Origin: PALSA-1180 sp964624625
GTDB lineage: Bacteria > Oederibacteriota > Muellerivitia > Muellerivitales > Muellerivitaceae
DNA length: 26,534 nt
Reading direction: 5' to 3'
Assembly (NCBI GenBank): GCA_964624625.1
Contig: CAZUXW010000041.1
Span: forward strand, 1-26,534
Shown here: piece by piece, positions 6,948 through 15,175 of the stretch
How positions within the stretch are numbered: the first letter of the stretch is position 1
Layout: each line of letters opens with the position of its first letter
Program-made: the position numbers and the translations under genes
The notes under the pieces: model-generated
The model's input: the letters and a program-made list of their open reading frames with translations, nothing else
The model's database searches: none
Told to the model about the DNA's origin: nothing

Positions 6948-9749
6948 TCATCCGGGTCGCTTCATATCCTTATCAATCTTATCGTATTTCAATATCCGGT
7001 GGCCTGAACCGTCAAAAACGTAAAGGTTCCCTTTCCCGTCCGCGCAAACCGATTGGGTCGTGAAACCCAGGGGGCTTTCGAGGGTCGCCAAATATTTTCC
7101 TTCCAGGGTGTAAACCTTGGCCTCGAACCAATCCGGACCGTCCCCCCCTTCCCCGGATCCGTCGATGATCACCAGGTGGCCCAGGCCGTCAAAGGCCAAA
7201 CCACCGGGGTTGTGCAAGGACCCTTCCCATTCGTTTTCCCCGACGGCGATTTTCATGGCCCGGATATATTTCCCCTTCTTTCCGAATAGGCGGACAACAT
7301 CATTGTTCGCGTCCGAAACCCAAAGCCGGCCTTGGGGATCCACCGCCAAACCCTGCGGATTGAAGGGTTCTTTCCCGGGAACGCCCTTGATCCGGGCCAG
7401 GACCTTCCCGCCGGGACCGTAACAGATAACCTCTTTCGTTGGTTGGTCGGTGACGAAAAATCCCCCGTCCCCACCCACGGCGAAGGCACCGTAATTAAAC
7501 CCCTCTTGAAGTTCCGCCAGGGGATGTTCGGCGACAAAGCGGCCCGAGGGGTCATATACCTCGACCACCGCCTTTTCCCCCATCCGAAGGAAATATCCAT
7601 TCCCCTTCCCGTCGAAACCCAGGCCGCCGACTTTGGATTCCCCCTCCCTCAACTTCCGTTCCTTGACGAAACGACCCTGGCGGTCGAAGAGAACCACCTT
7701 GGCCGACCCTCCCACCGCGTAAAGCAGGTTGCCCGGCCCCCAAGCCAGGTAGGCTTTGTCGTGGATCTGTCCTGGTGCCTGCCAAAGGGGTTTCCCGAAC
7801 CGGAGTGTTTCTTTTCCTTCCATGTCGAACTTCACGATTTGGACCGCCTTGTGGTCGATGGCGTAGACGGCTTCCCCTCCCACGAAGGCCGGTTCCAAGT
7901 CGTCTTGCGCGCCTTGGACCAGGGTAAGGGGACTCAAATCCTTGCCGTCAGCCCCGATGCCAGCCAGCCCAGAAACATGGTCCGGGAAGGGCCAGTCGAC
8001 CTTGACCCCCTGGGGCCAATAGACTCTTCCGTCCTCCGCCGCGAAGACCCGCGAGGCGCCTTTTTCCTTGGACCATTTGGCCAGGAACTGACCCTCAGGG
8101 GAGAACTTTTGGATCCTGGTTGAATCATCGACCACGTAAAGGTTCGACTGGCCGTCCAAGGCGAGGCCCAAGGGATGGTCAAATTCACCGTCGTTCATTC
8201 CCAACCCTCCGATCACCCTGGTTTGTTTTAGGTCCTGATTGAAAACCAAGATCCGGTAATTCTGGTATTCCGCCACGAAAAGACGGCCCGTTGCGTCCAC
8301 CGCGATATCCCTGGGGAATGCCAGGGGATTTTCGTAAATACTGGGTCCGCCTGTCTTTGCCAGGAACTTCCAATGGGCATCGAATTTTTGCACCCTCGAG
8401 TTGGCGCCGTCCAGGACATAGCGGTTCCCGGCGCCATCCAAGGCCAGGGACTGGATGCCCCAGGTCTGCCCGTCCCCTGAACCGTCCTCACCCCAGGTTT
8501 CGAGCCATCGTCCCTTGCCGTCGAAGACCTGAACCCGGTTGCAGCGGGGATAAGTGTTCGAGTCGTAGCTCCTTTCCCCGTCCGCCACATAGATCCTTCC
8601 GTCCGGACCGACCGTCAGGGCCGTCGGTCCCAGGAAATATCCATGGCTGTTGTCCGACCCGGTCCAAACGGCGGAAGGCAAAAGATGGTTCGGGGGAACC
8701 GGGGTCGGAACAGGGGTTCCATCCCGCCTCATCCTCTTGTATTTTTTGGGGCTTGGTTTCAAGGCGCCGGGAATGTCCACCGTGCGGGCGGTCATGGCCG
8801 ATGGAGCGGGGGATGGGTTGGCACTTCCCATCCGGTTCAAATCGATCTCCAGCAGGTCTTTGACGTTGCTGGCGTAAAGCTTGTCCTGGGACGCGAAATA
8901 GGCCAGGGCATAGGCATGGCGTTGTTCCGGTAGAACCCAATCCCCCAGGGACCTCCCCTGGGTGTCGAATCGTTGGATCTTGTCGTCATTGGCCAGGTAG
9001 AGGGTTCCCTTTCGATCCATCGCGACGCCCTGGACATTCCAACCTCGGTTGGGTTCGTCAAAAGCCGTCCACTCCCTCAGGAAGCGGCGGTCCCCGTCGA
9101 ATACCATCACCTTATTTCCCTTGCCTGGATCAACCATGTAGAGGTTCCCCTGCGGATCGAAGGTGAATCCAATGGGATAGCCGAACTCACCGGGACCCGG
9201 TCCGTGGATTCCCCATTTGCGCAGGAACTTTCCATTTTGGTCGAACTCCTGCACGCGCCAACACTGCGGGTCCAGCACCAGGATCCTGCCCTTGGGATCG
9301 GCGATGATCCGGCGGGCCCCCAGGAATTCACCGTCCCCGACCCCCGTCTTCCCCCATCGGGCCAGGAACTTCCCGTCCCGCGAGTATTTGAGGACTTCGT
9401 TTTGGCCAAGGACATAAAGGTTACCGCTCGCGTCCAGGGCCGCCGTCAGGGGGACAAAGGTGGGATTGTGGGTCTGAGGGTCCTCGAACTTTAACTGGAA
9501 AAGAAGCTTGCCGTCCCTACCGTATTTTTCCACGACGGAATTTCCGGCTCGCTTGACGACGTAGAAATGAAGGTCCCCGTCGATGGCCAAGGAGTCCAAG
9601 AAGGGCGGGTTGCCGCTGCCGTCCGCCGAAACCGAGAAGAGGACCTTGACCGACGGGTCGGGGTTTTGGGCAAATCCCGGAAGGGGTGGAAAGGCCAGGA
9701 GCAGCGCCGGTCCCAATAGGATCCGGAAGAAAGATAGGAACCGGTTCAT
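6948..9749 (-). CDS. Secreted NHL-repeat beta-propeller protein
   Basis: The 933-residue protein starts with a Sec signal peptide (hydrophobic FRILLGPALLLAF, cleavage after GFAQ near residue 28). The rest is made of many NHL-type repeats of about 45 residues, each with a pattern such as G-x-LYVxD, then R-V-Q-x-F, then G-K-F-L-x-x-W-G. Two blocks are separated by a Pro/Ser-rich linker around residues 315-365 (PSPAPSAMTARTVD, PVPTPVPPN), so at least two propellers are likely. NHL propellers usually act as binding scaffolds for proteins or carbohydrates and rarely as enzymes; no catalytic residues are evident. The gene stands alone, with a GAGGGG ribosome binding site close to the ATG. It is probably periplasmic or extracellular. 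Confidence 0.85.
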   Translation of the reverse strand: MNRFLSFFRILLGPALLLAFPPLPGFAQNPDPSVKVLFSVSADGSGNPPFLDSLAIDGDLHFYVVKRAGNSVVEKYGRDGKLLFQLKFEDPQTHNPTFVPLTAALDASGNLYVLGQNEVLKYSRDGKFLARWGKTGVGDGEFLGARRIIADPKGRILVLDPQCWRVQEFDQNGKFLRKWGIHGPGPGEFGYPIGFTFDPQGNLYMVDPGKGNKVMVFDGDRRFLREWTAFDEPNRGWNVQGVAMDRKGTLYLANDDKIQRFDTQGRSLGDWVLPEQRHAYALAYFASQDKLYASNVKDLLEIDLNRMGSANPSPAPSAMTARTVDIPGALKPSPKKYKRMRRDGTPVPTPVPPNHLLPSAVWTGSDNSHGYFLGPTALTVGPDGRIYVADGERSYDSNTYPRCNRVQVFDGKGRWLETWGEDGSGDGQTWGIQSLALDGAGNRYVLDGANSRVQKFDAHWKFLAKTGGPSIYENPLAFPRDIAVDATGRLFVAEYQNYRILVFNQDLKQTRVIGGLGMNDGEFDHPLGLALDGQSNLYVVDDSTRIQKFSPEGQFLAKWSKEKGASRVFAAEDGRVYWPQGVKVDWPFPDHVSGLAGIGADGKDLSPLTLVQGAQDDLEPAFVGGEAVYAIDHKAVQIVKFDMEGKETLRFGKPLWQAPGQIHDKAYLAWGPGNLLYAVGGSAKVVLFDRQGRFVKERKLREGESKVGGLGFDGKGNGYFLRMGEKAVVEVYDPSGRFVAEHPLAELQEGFNYGAFAVGGDGGFFVTDQPTKEVICYGPGGKVLARIKGVPGKEPFNPQGLAVDPQGRLWVSDANNDVVRLFGKKGKYIRAMKIAVGENEWEGSLHNPGGLAFDGLGHLVIIDGSGEGGDGPDWFEAKVYTLEGKYLATLESPLGFTTQSVCADGKGNLYVFDGSGHRILKYDKIDKDMKRPG

Positions 9750-10071
9750 ACCCCTCTTTTCGGGAGAGTGTTCAAACCTTCGGAAGAAAGGTTTCAGAAT
9801 GGCATTCTACCCTTTTTGGCCGGGGCGGCCGAAAACAAAGAGGCCTTGTTTGCGCTGAAATTAGCCAAGCTGGACTTGCCTTTTGAACGGCAAAAGACTA
9901 TGGGGACGGCTAAAAATGGATTCAAAAGAGACGCATAAGAGACCATCAAATGGTTTATCCCGTAATTTTTTCAACCAATACAACTTAGAATTCTGAACTT
10001 CTTCTTTATAAATGTTCGGTTGGGCCATTTTCGGGGGACAAGCCAATAGTTCAGGTCCGGCTCATTGTTCC
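9750..10071. other. Intergenic region holding repeat copy A
   Basis: These 322 bases lie between the NHL gene and the TPR-like gene. They hold repeat copy A (9836-9945) and no credible reading frame. The NHL gene promoter must lie here, but I cannot point to its boxes. Confidence 0.5.
9836..9945 (+). repeat. Diverged direct repeat, copy A
   Basis: About 110 bases match copy B at 13580-13690 in the same orientation. Both begin CAAAGAGGCCTTGTTTG and both contain ATGGATTCAAAAGAGACG followed by an A-rich end. The middle is diverged, with small insertions and deletions. Copy A lacks the intact terminator hairpin that copy B has. Confidence 0.7.
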
Positions 10072-13000
10072 TTAGTAATGTTCATTTTTCGCGTTTACGG
10101 GTTTCGTGCAAACATGCCATGTGGGACTTGATTTTCCAAATGCGACTTCCTTGTATTTTTCAAATTTTTCCTTTGCCCATATTCTTGGCGTCCAATGGTC
10201 CCCTATCTGAGTGAATATCCTCCGGGCCAATTCATTCCTGTTCCATCCCACACATCGTTGGGCTTGTTCGTTCAAGAAGCCGTAATTTTCAGGATCTTGC
10301 TTCATGATCGACTCAAGAGCGTCATAATAATCATTCCAAACCGATTGTGTATTCAGGTAAACCTGGCCCGCCTCAGCCCAATCTATGGCGGCAGCCCGGT
10401 ACTGGTGGGCATTGATGACTTCGTACGGGAAAAAAGCTTGGACCGCGGAGTCCGCTCCCGCCTTTTCGCGAAGGAATTTGAGGAAATCTTGGACATGATC
10501 CGTCATGGCCGAGGCATAGGAATATTCCCCCCACATTTCAAAATTTTCAGGATATAGGGTCAGCATTTGGTGATAGGCATCGTTCAAATCCGACCAATTC
10601 TTGGGCAAACCCATAAACCGGTAATAGACTTTCGTATCATCACTATTATAGCCGGGCTCTTCCGTCGCCTTTTCGGCTATGGCATTTAACATGAGGCGGG
10701 GATGAATTTTTTCCCATTTACGGGCAAAATCCATCATTTGTTGGTCGCTCCCCCCCCATTTCTTTTTCAACGCTTCCATTCGGTTTGTGAACGGCTCCAA
10801 TTCATCCGGATTTAATGAAACGGCTTGGTTAAATACGGCGTCCATTTCCGCCGGGGTTCGATCTGTTCCCATGCCGACGGTCAAGATTCCGGCTTCCGCC
10901 CTGGTGTCGTAAGGATTTAAGGATTCGGAATTTCGGTAATGCTTCTCCGCGATTTCCAATCTTTTCTGCATGAGTGAATAATTCCACGCGGTGACCTCAT
11001 ATCCCCACCCATCGCCCCTGGCGGTCCAGGCATATTGCCTGAAAAAGTTCCCGACCTCCAATTGGACCCGTCCATCCTTGGGGAATTTTCGAGCCGCCAA
11101 ATCGTAAAACCTCCTGATGGCAGGCCAATCGTTTATCCGGGCGAACGAGTACTTAATCGAGGAATAGATCCTGGTATTGGTGGGGTTTCGTGAAAGAAGG
11201 TCAAAATAAATCTTGATGGCTTTCCCGTACATGAACTTGTCGTTGTAAAATCCCGCCAGAATCATTTTGACTTGGTCGTCATGGGGATGTTTTTCTAAAA
11301 AAGCTTCAAGGGGTTTTGGGTCGGATATTCCCAATAGTTCCTTTTTATTTTCGTAATAAATCGTCGCGACCAGGGATGAATCGGGATTCGCCTTAAACAC
11401 ACCCTCCCAAGGAGGAGTTTCATCGGTATGCCAACTTTGGAAGTTTTCCAGATACAAGGCCCGGGATAGGGATTCGTCATCCGAAAATATCGGTTTTTTC
11501 AATTCCGCCTTTTGGATTCGATTGAAGTTAGTCCCCAGCCAATGGTGCATCCGGTCGGCGATCCAATTCGGAACCATGTGAAGCTGGTTCTTCTTGAAGG
11601 TTTTAGAAAAAGACGCGTCCGGAAATTCACCCGAAAAGGCCACCTTTACCTCATAGCCTTTTTTCTTTTGGACCAGACTCCCAACGCAACGGGACGAGGT
11701 TCCCATTTTGGCGGATTGTCCTTTTTCGGCATTGGAGCCAGGAACCAAATCCTGCCCGCCCCACCATTCAAAATCTTCCAGGGGGTTGTCGAGATTTAAA
11801 ATAGAATCGGGAAGATAGGATGCCCTTATCATGGATAAGTTGCTTAAATAAGCCCCTAACCGGGTTTGGTGTCCTTCGCCATCCGCCAGGGGCAATACCA
11901 AGGGACAGGAACGTAAAGGTTTCGCTTGGTCAAAAAGGTCGTTAATCGCCAACTTGTTTTCCGCCCTTTGGGGATAGACATAGTCCTGCTTGGATTCCCC
12001 CGGCGACGTTGAATTGACCCCATCGACAATCTTATCCAGCGCCTCCAAGTCGTTTCCCCCGGTACCGGCAGGTTCAGGCGAAAATATGGTGTAGCCCGGC
12101 TGAAATTGCTGGTTGGCAAATTGTTCCTTGGCCATCCACTGGTTATCCTTAGGATGTTTCGGCAGGTAGAAATCCAACCCCGCCATTTTCTGGTCCTCGT
12201 TCGGCGAGACATTGTAAACAGACTTAAAACCATCCATCCTTTTTTTCGCTTCCAAATCTTGGGGACATTGTTGGAGAAACGCCTGATAAGCCTCCGATGC
12301 GGTGGAGGTGTCACCCATCCACTCCGAAACGATGAATCTGTATTCCTGGTTGGTCGGATTTTTCAAAGCCTTCCCATCTATGAGATCCAAGGCATCCGGC
12401 GCCCATCGGGAAGGATCGGTTAGAAAAAGGCTAAAGGCATATTGAGGAATCAGTTTTTGTTCCTCGTCCTCCAAAACCTTTAGGCGCGCTTTATTTACAT
12501 CGGGGTCGAACGAATAATCCTCCGGTTCAAAATGGTAATTTTGTTTTTGGGACCTTTTCCAAAAGTACCAATAGACCTTGTAATAAACCCGTTTTGAGGG
12601 AGGTATGTCCTTCAGTGATTTTACGAAATTCCGTTCCGAATTGAGCAGGTCCAAATTGGCCGCCATCGTCCTTTCCCGATAAGTGAAGGAATAGGCCTGG
12701 CTCAGGCAGGCAGATTGGCGAACAGCCCGGTTAAAGGGGTCCATTTCCACCGCCTTCAGGGCGAGGGTTTCCGCGGGAAGATTCATGCCCGACAGGAAAT
12801 AATACCGGGCCACGCCCGCCAATGCTTCAGCATCGCCAGAATGATAGGCCAGGTATTTAACCGCGTCCGGGTAAGCCGTTTTTAAATCCCTCAAATCAAC
12901 CGGGGTCTGGCCCAATAAATTTTTAAATATTAAATATCCTGAAACGCTGGATTTTGCCCTTAAGGCACGAAAAGGATTTGCGGAAATAGAACCGATAAGG

Positions 13001-13146
13001 TTTCCATTTTCCAGTTCCGCTTGAAAGTATTGGAGCCGGGAGGAGGATATCCCGGAAAAAATAATTAACAAAACACAAACCAGAACCAACCCTGAAATTA
13101 CGGCTTTCCAATTTTTTCGCGATAATTTTGGTATCGACAATTTCAT
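10072..13146 (-). CDS. Large membrane-anchored TPR-like protein of unknown function
   Basis: The 1024-residue product has a short basic N-terminus and one transmembrane helix (about 15-33, AVISGLVLVCVLLIIFSGI), so the bulk probably faces the periplasm. Residues about 95-140 and 600-900 show helical pairs typical of tetratricopeptide repeats, for example AEALAGVARYYFLSG, KAIKIYFDLLSRNPTNTRIY and EKHYRNSESLNPYDTRAEAG. A middle segment (about 400-560, with DNPLEDFEWWGGQDL) has no repeat character and is unfamiliar. The start ATG has AAGGGA nine bases upstream. The gene is visibly richer in A+T than its neighbours. It is flanked by repeat copies A and B and lies just outside the tRNA-Leu fragment, which hints at acquired DNA. 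I cannot name a function; TPR arrays usually mediate protein contacts. Confidence 0.75.
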   Translation of the reverse strand: MKLSIPKLSRKNWKAVISGLVLVCVLLIIFSGISSSRLQYFQAELENGNLIGSISANPFRALRAKSSVSGYLIFKNLLGQTPVDLRDLKTAYPDAVKYLAYHSGDAEALAGVARYYFLSGMNLPAETLALKAVEMDPFNRAVRQSACLSQAYSFTYRERTMAANLDLLNSERNFVKSLKDIPPSKRVYYKVYWYFWKRSQKQNYHFEPEDYSFDPDVNKARLKVLEDEEQKLIPQYAFSLFLTDPSRWAPDALDLIDGKALKNPTNQEYRFIVSEWMGDTSTASEAYQAFLQQCPQDLEAKKRMDGFKSVYNVSPNEDQKMAGLDFYLPKHPKDNQWMAKEQFANQQFQPGYTIFSPEPAGTGGNDLEALDKIVDGVNSTSPGESKQDYVYPQRAENKLAINDLFDQAKPLRSCPLVLPLADGEGHQTRLGAYLSNLSMIRASYLPDSILNLDNPLEDFEWWGGQDLVPGSNAEKGQSAKMGTSSRCVGSLVQKKKGYEVKVAFSGEFPDASFSKTFKKNQLHMVPNWIADRMHHWLGTNFNRIQKAELKKPIFSDDESLSRALYLENFQSWHTDETPPWEGVFKANPDSSLVATIYYENKKELLGISDPKPLEAFLEKHPHDDQVKMILAGFYNDKFMYGKAIKIYFDLLSRNPTNTRIYSSIKYSFARINDWPAIRRFYDLAARKFPKDGRVQLEVGNFFRQYAWTARGDGWGYEVTAWNYSLMQKRLEIAEKHYRNSESLNPYDTRAEAGILTVGMGTDRTPAEMDAVFNQAVSLNPDELEPFTNRMEALKKKWGGSDQQMMDFARKWEKIHPRLMLNAIAEKATEEPGYNSDDTKVYYRFMGLPKNWSDLNDAYHQMLTLYPENFEMWGEYSYASAMTDHVQDFLKFLREKAGADSAVQAFFPYEVINAHQYRAAAIDWAEAGQVYLNTQSVWNDYYDALESIMKQDPENYGFLNEQAQRCVGWNRNELARRIFTQIGDHWTPRIWAKEKFEKYKEVAFGKSSPTWHVCTKPVNAKNEHY

Positions 13147-13465
13147 TTGATAATTTCCCTTTGAAAATAAATCCTGCCTGATTATTTAGAAACTAATTTA
13201 CCTGAGTAAAACTAAATGACCACTTTAATTCGTCACTTTTTTTAGCCAATTCGCAACATCTTTGTCTCTCCCCATTCGAGGTTCATCTGGAGACTGGAGC
13301 GTTATTTTTTTGCTAGAAAAACGTTAAATACCCTCAAGGATTCCCCAATCCAACGGCAGGGTGACCGCAAAAGGGACCTAATAGTAGACGGAAAGGTGAA
13401 CCCGCTTATTGAGGATGTTGTCTTGCTGAGGACTCAACGAAAAATGGGGGTTTTGCTAGTAAAAA

Positions 13466-13530
13466 TGGTGCCCGAGGTCGGACTTGAACCGACATGACCG
13501 TGAAATCGATAGATTTTGAGTCCTCTACGT
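13466..13530 (-). pseudogene. Truncated tRNA-Leu(CAA), 3' part only; probable attachment site
   Basis: Read on the minus strand, this holds an anticodon arm with a CTCAAAA loop (anticodon CAA), a leucine-type long variable arm, a perfect T stem-loop (GTCGG-TTCAAGT-CCGAC) and the acceptor 3' strand CTCGGGC-A-CCA. The matching 5' half (acceptor GCCCGAG and D arm) is absent; the bases beyond 13530 are unrelated. The anticodon stem is also imperfect. Tyrosine integrases commonly use the segment from the anticodon loop to the 3' end of a tRNA as their crossover site and leave such a fragment at the far end of the inserted DNA. The fragment cannot make a functional tRNA. Confidence 0.8.
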
Positions 13531-13579
13531 TCATTTTAACGAGCAGTAAGATTTTATCTAAATTTAAGTCTTTCCCCAA

Positions 13580-13690
13580 CAAAGAGGCCTTGTTTGAGCT
13601 GAATCCAGCCAGACAAGGCTTTTCTTTTTGACGGCCAAGCATGGCAAAAGACGGCAAAAAATGGATTCAAAAGAGACGTACAAGAAACCG
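13580..13690 (+). repeat. Diverged direct repeat, copy B
   Basis: This matches copy A at 9836-9945. It starts 50 bases from the tRNA-Leu fragment. It contains an open plus-strand mini-frame (ATG at 13640, MAKDGKKWIQKRRTRN and on to a stop about 23 codons later) that is not conserved in copy A, so I do not call it a gene. Confidence 0.7.
13585..13629 (+). terminator. Rho-independent terminator on the plus strand inside repeat copy B
   Basis: GCCTTG (13587-13592) pairs with CAAGGC (13614-13619), an inner GCTG/CAGC pair lies in the loop, and TTTTCTTTTT follows. No plus-strand gene precedes it in the window, so it may be a relic of the repeat or may insulate the element end. Confidence 0.55.
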
Positions 13691-13841
13691 AAAAAACCTC
13701 ACCCACAAATGATTTCTAGACTATAGAGATTTCCGTTGTCCAAAAAGGTAGTTAATCCAAATCAAACTGAATGCAATACATACTCATTTTGTTACATTCA
13801 AGCGCCTTAAGTAAAAACACTACTTTACAGCCCTGGGACCT

Positions 13842-13870
13842 GTCCAATGCGGGTCCCCGTTGTGGACAAA
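13842..13870. repeat. Short hairpin motif, copy 1
   Basis: GTCCAATGCGGGTCCCCGTT, followed by GTGGACAAA, can fold with GTCCA/TGGAC and CGG/CCG arms. A close copy lies at 16339-16366 in the same orientation; the differing positions are mostly transitions. Confidence 0.45.
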
Positions 13871-14033
13871 GTCCTTTGAACAAAAGTATTTTACATCTTT
13901 AACGGAATTCCTTGGCTAGGAAACAAATTGGGATGTCTTTTCCCGCCCTCATGCGAGTCTTGTTGGAATCCACGCCCGGGGAAAAGGAAATATGACGGTT
14001 TAAACGTGACTTGGCAGCAGGGAAAAGTCCCGT

Positions 14034-14402
14034 CTAGGATTTAATAGGTAACCGATCGTCTCTCCAGGCCAGTACCCCTCCAACGATATCGCCGATATCA
14101 GTAAAACCCCGGGCTTTTAAGATTGAAAGCGCCAGACCGCTTCGGTGACCGCTCATGCAATAGAGCAGAATGGGACGGGTTTTATCTAACTCCCCCAAAC
14201 GGCTTTCTAACTCCTGAAGAGGAATATTTTTTGAATTTTCGATATTGCCACGGCTGTATTCCCCGGACGTTCGCACATCCACCAGTTGGGGCGGCCTTAA
14301 CCCCTTTAAACGTTCCTGGGCTTCCACCGGCTGCAAGTGGACAGCGCCCTCGACAGCCCCCAACCCCATCAAATTTTTCACCAGCGACAATAAAATTCCC
14401 AT
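14034..14402 (-). CDS. Rhodanese-domain sulfurtransferase
   Basis: The 122-residue protein is a single rhodanese domain. It has LVDVRTSGEYSRGNIENSKN (40-59) and the active-site loop C82-M-S-G-H-R87, which carries the persulfide-forming cysteine. Single-domain rhodaneses move sulfane sulfur between thiosulfate, persulfides or polysulfide and acceptor thiols. The first 20 residues (LLSLVKNLMGLGAVEGA) are mildly hydrophobic but do not form a clear membrane helix. The ATG has AAAGGAGT five bases upstream. It is the last gene of the run arsR, DUF6132, DUF2892, rhodanese. Known BigR/SqrR-controlled operons pair rhodanese and DUF2892 with an ArsR repressor, so a role in sulfide or persulfide handling is likely. 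Confidence 0.92.
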   Translation of the reverse strand: MGILLSLVKNLMGLGAVEGAVHLQPVEAQERLKGLRPPQLVDVRTSGEYSRGNIENSKNIPLQELESRLGELDKTRPILLYCMSGHRSGLALSILKARGFTDIGDIVGGVLAWRDDRLPIKS

Positions 14403-14435
14403 AAAGACTCCTTTAAAGTCGGGCGTGAGCCCGGT

Positions 14436-14627
14436 TTATTTTTTGTAGGTGTTGATTTGAAATGGCATCCAAAGCGGACAAAACTGGAAGCTGGCCGTGA
14501 GGAGGGGGATGATCGAAAACCCCCACAAGACATAACGGGTTACTCCAACTGAAAAAATTCCAGCGACAATCAGGATCACAGCTGCGACATAACGGACAAG
14601 GCGGTCAATGTTTCCAACGTTTTTCAT
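14436..14627 (-). CDS. DUF2892 (YgaP-type) small inner-membrane protein
   Basis: The 63-residue product has the DUF2892 layout: an amphipathic N-terminus (MKNVGNIDRLVRYVAAVILI), two membrane segments (about 12-28 and 31-47) and the closing motif FCPLWMPFQINT (48-59), where the family usually has CPLY..LGINT. DUF2892 domains form the membrane part of YgaP, which is fused to rhodanese in E. coli; here the two parts are separate neighbouring genes. The ATG has AAAGGAGA upstream, and only 12 bases separate it from the preceding stop. Confidence 0.9.
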   Translation of the reverse strand: MKNVGNIDRLVRYVAAVILIVAGIFSVGVTRYVLWGFSIIPLLTASFQFCPLWMPFQINTYKK

Positions 14628-14639
14628 GAAATTCTCCTT

Positions 14640-14795
14640 TTACGAATGACTGATCAGAAAACCCATGGCCGCCCCGTAAAAGGTGCTGATCCAGGGGTTC
14701 GAGGTGATGGGGCAGGTTCCCGTTGAGCAACCCACCAGGCGGTAATAGCCGAAGCCCAAAAGACCCCCAACCGCGACTGTGATGACGCTATGCAT
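14640..14795 (-). CDS. DUF6132-family small membrane protein
   Basis: The 51-residue product has two short membrane segments around the motif GCSTGTCPITSNPW (26-39), which is characteristic of DUF6132 proteins. Its two cysteines (C27 and C32) lie in a hairpin loop. I chose the ATG at 14795, which has AAGGGGG about six bases upstream. A longer frame from a GTG at 14867 would read through an operator and lacks a site. The gene is often found with rhodaneses and DUF2892 proteins. Here it is the first structural gene after arsR and has its own operator copy at 14819-14836. The biochemical role of the family is unknown to me. Confidence 0.85.
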   Translation of the reverse strand: MHSVITVAVGGLLGFGYYRLVGCSTGTCPITSNPWISTFYGAAMGFLISHS

Positions 14796-14818
14796 CAACT
14801 TCCCCCTTTTAATTTGTT

Positions 14819-14836
14819 TATTAGTATTCCCTAATA
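14819..14836. promoter_or_regulatory. ArsR-type operator upstream of the DUF6132 gene
   Basis: TATTAG (14819-14824) and CTAATA (14831-14836) form a perfect inverted repeat with a six-base spacer, the same geometry as the operator before arsR. It lies 24 bases upstream of the DUF6132 start. A weak minus-strand promoter (TTGGAA, 18 bases, TAATAA) would overlap it, which would give the structural genes their own regulated promoter. Confidence 0.7.
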
Positions 14837-14856
14837 TAGAATTCCAAAAAAAGGGG

Positions 14857-15141
14857 TCATTCCTCACAGAAGACCTCTTTCATGAGGGCCATCAGTTTCA
14901 ACATCTTAGGATTCGTGATGGTGTAGTAGATCATGTTCCCTTCCCGGCGCGTAGTCACCAGGTTGCGTGACCGCATTTGTAATAGATGCTGGGAAAGGTT
15001 GGATTGGCTGGTTCCCAAGGCTTTCGTGAGTTCCTGAACGTTCATTTCCCCCTCCACCAATAGGGCAAGAACGGCCAAGCGGAAAGGATGGGCAATGGCC
15101 TTGATGCATTGGGCGGATTTTTCAATTTGGGCTGTTTTCAT
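14857..15141 (-). CDS. ArsR-family repressor, probably sulfur-responsive (BigR/SqrR-like)
   Basis: The 94-residue protein is a winged helix-turn-helix ArsR/SmtB regulator. It has AIAHPFRLAVLALLVEGEMN (15-34), recognition helix QSNLSQHLLQM (46-56) and wing TTRREGNMIYYTI (63-75). No ArsR metal box (ELCVCDL) is present. The two cysteines are C12 in helix 1 and C92 at the C-terminal end of helix 5. In BigR/SqrR sensors the C-terminal cysteine pairs with one in helix 2 (LMILC-type), a position that is A26 here. A C12-C92 pair could serve instead, which is inference. Rhodanese, DUF2892 and DUF6132 genes downstream support a sulfur role. Two operators of the same design flank it, so autoregulation is likely. 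Confidence 0.9.
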   Translation of the reverse strand: MKTAQIEKSAQCIKAIAHPFRLAVLALLVEGEMNVQELTKALGTSQSNLSQHLLQMRSRNLVTTRREGNMIYYTITNPKMLKLMALMKEVFCEE

Positions 15142-15155
15142 ATTCTCGCCTTTCT

Positions 15156-15175
15156 ATATTAGTTTATACTAATAT
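15156..15175. promoter_or_regulatory. ArsR-type operator upstream of arsR
   Basis: ATATTAG (15156-15162) and CTAATAT (15169-15175) form a perfect inverted repeat with a six-base spacer. The spacer is the -10 box of the arsR promoter, so repressor binding would block RNA polymerase. Confidence 0.8.

Larger units (their letters stand above)
13147..14033. other. Gene-poor, A+T-rich junction region
   Basis: These 887 bases contain no accepted gene. They hold, in order, an empty stretch (13147-13465), the tRNA-Leu fragment, repeat copy B with a plus-strand terminator, and the short hairpin motif at 13842-13870. A short minus-strand tail ending near 13225 reads plausibly as a protein end (DKDVANWLKK), but it has no upstream frame and may be a gene remnant. 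The layout is typical of the end of an integrated element. Confidence 0.6.

Noticed and set aside
13211..13310. Minus-strand remnant ending DKDVANWLKK...
   Set aside because: It has the look of a protein end but an upstream stop and no start; it is too short to assign to an integrase or anything else.
13640..13711. Mini-frame starting MAKDGKKWIQ in repeat copy B
   Set aside because: About 23 codons, not conserved in copy A, and without a ribosome binding site.
13466..14033. CRISPR array or riboswitch
   Set aside because: The repeats here are single diverged copies at kilobase spacing, with no regular spacers and no known riboswitch core.
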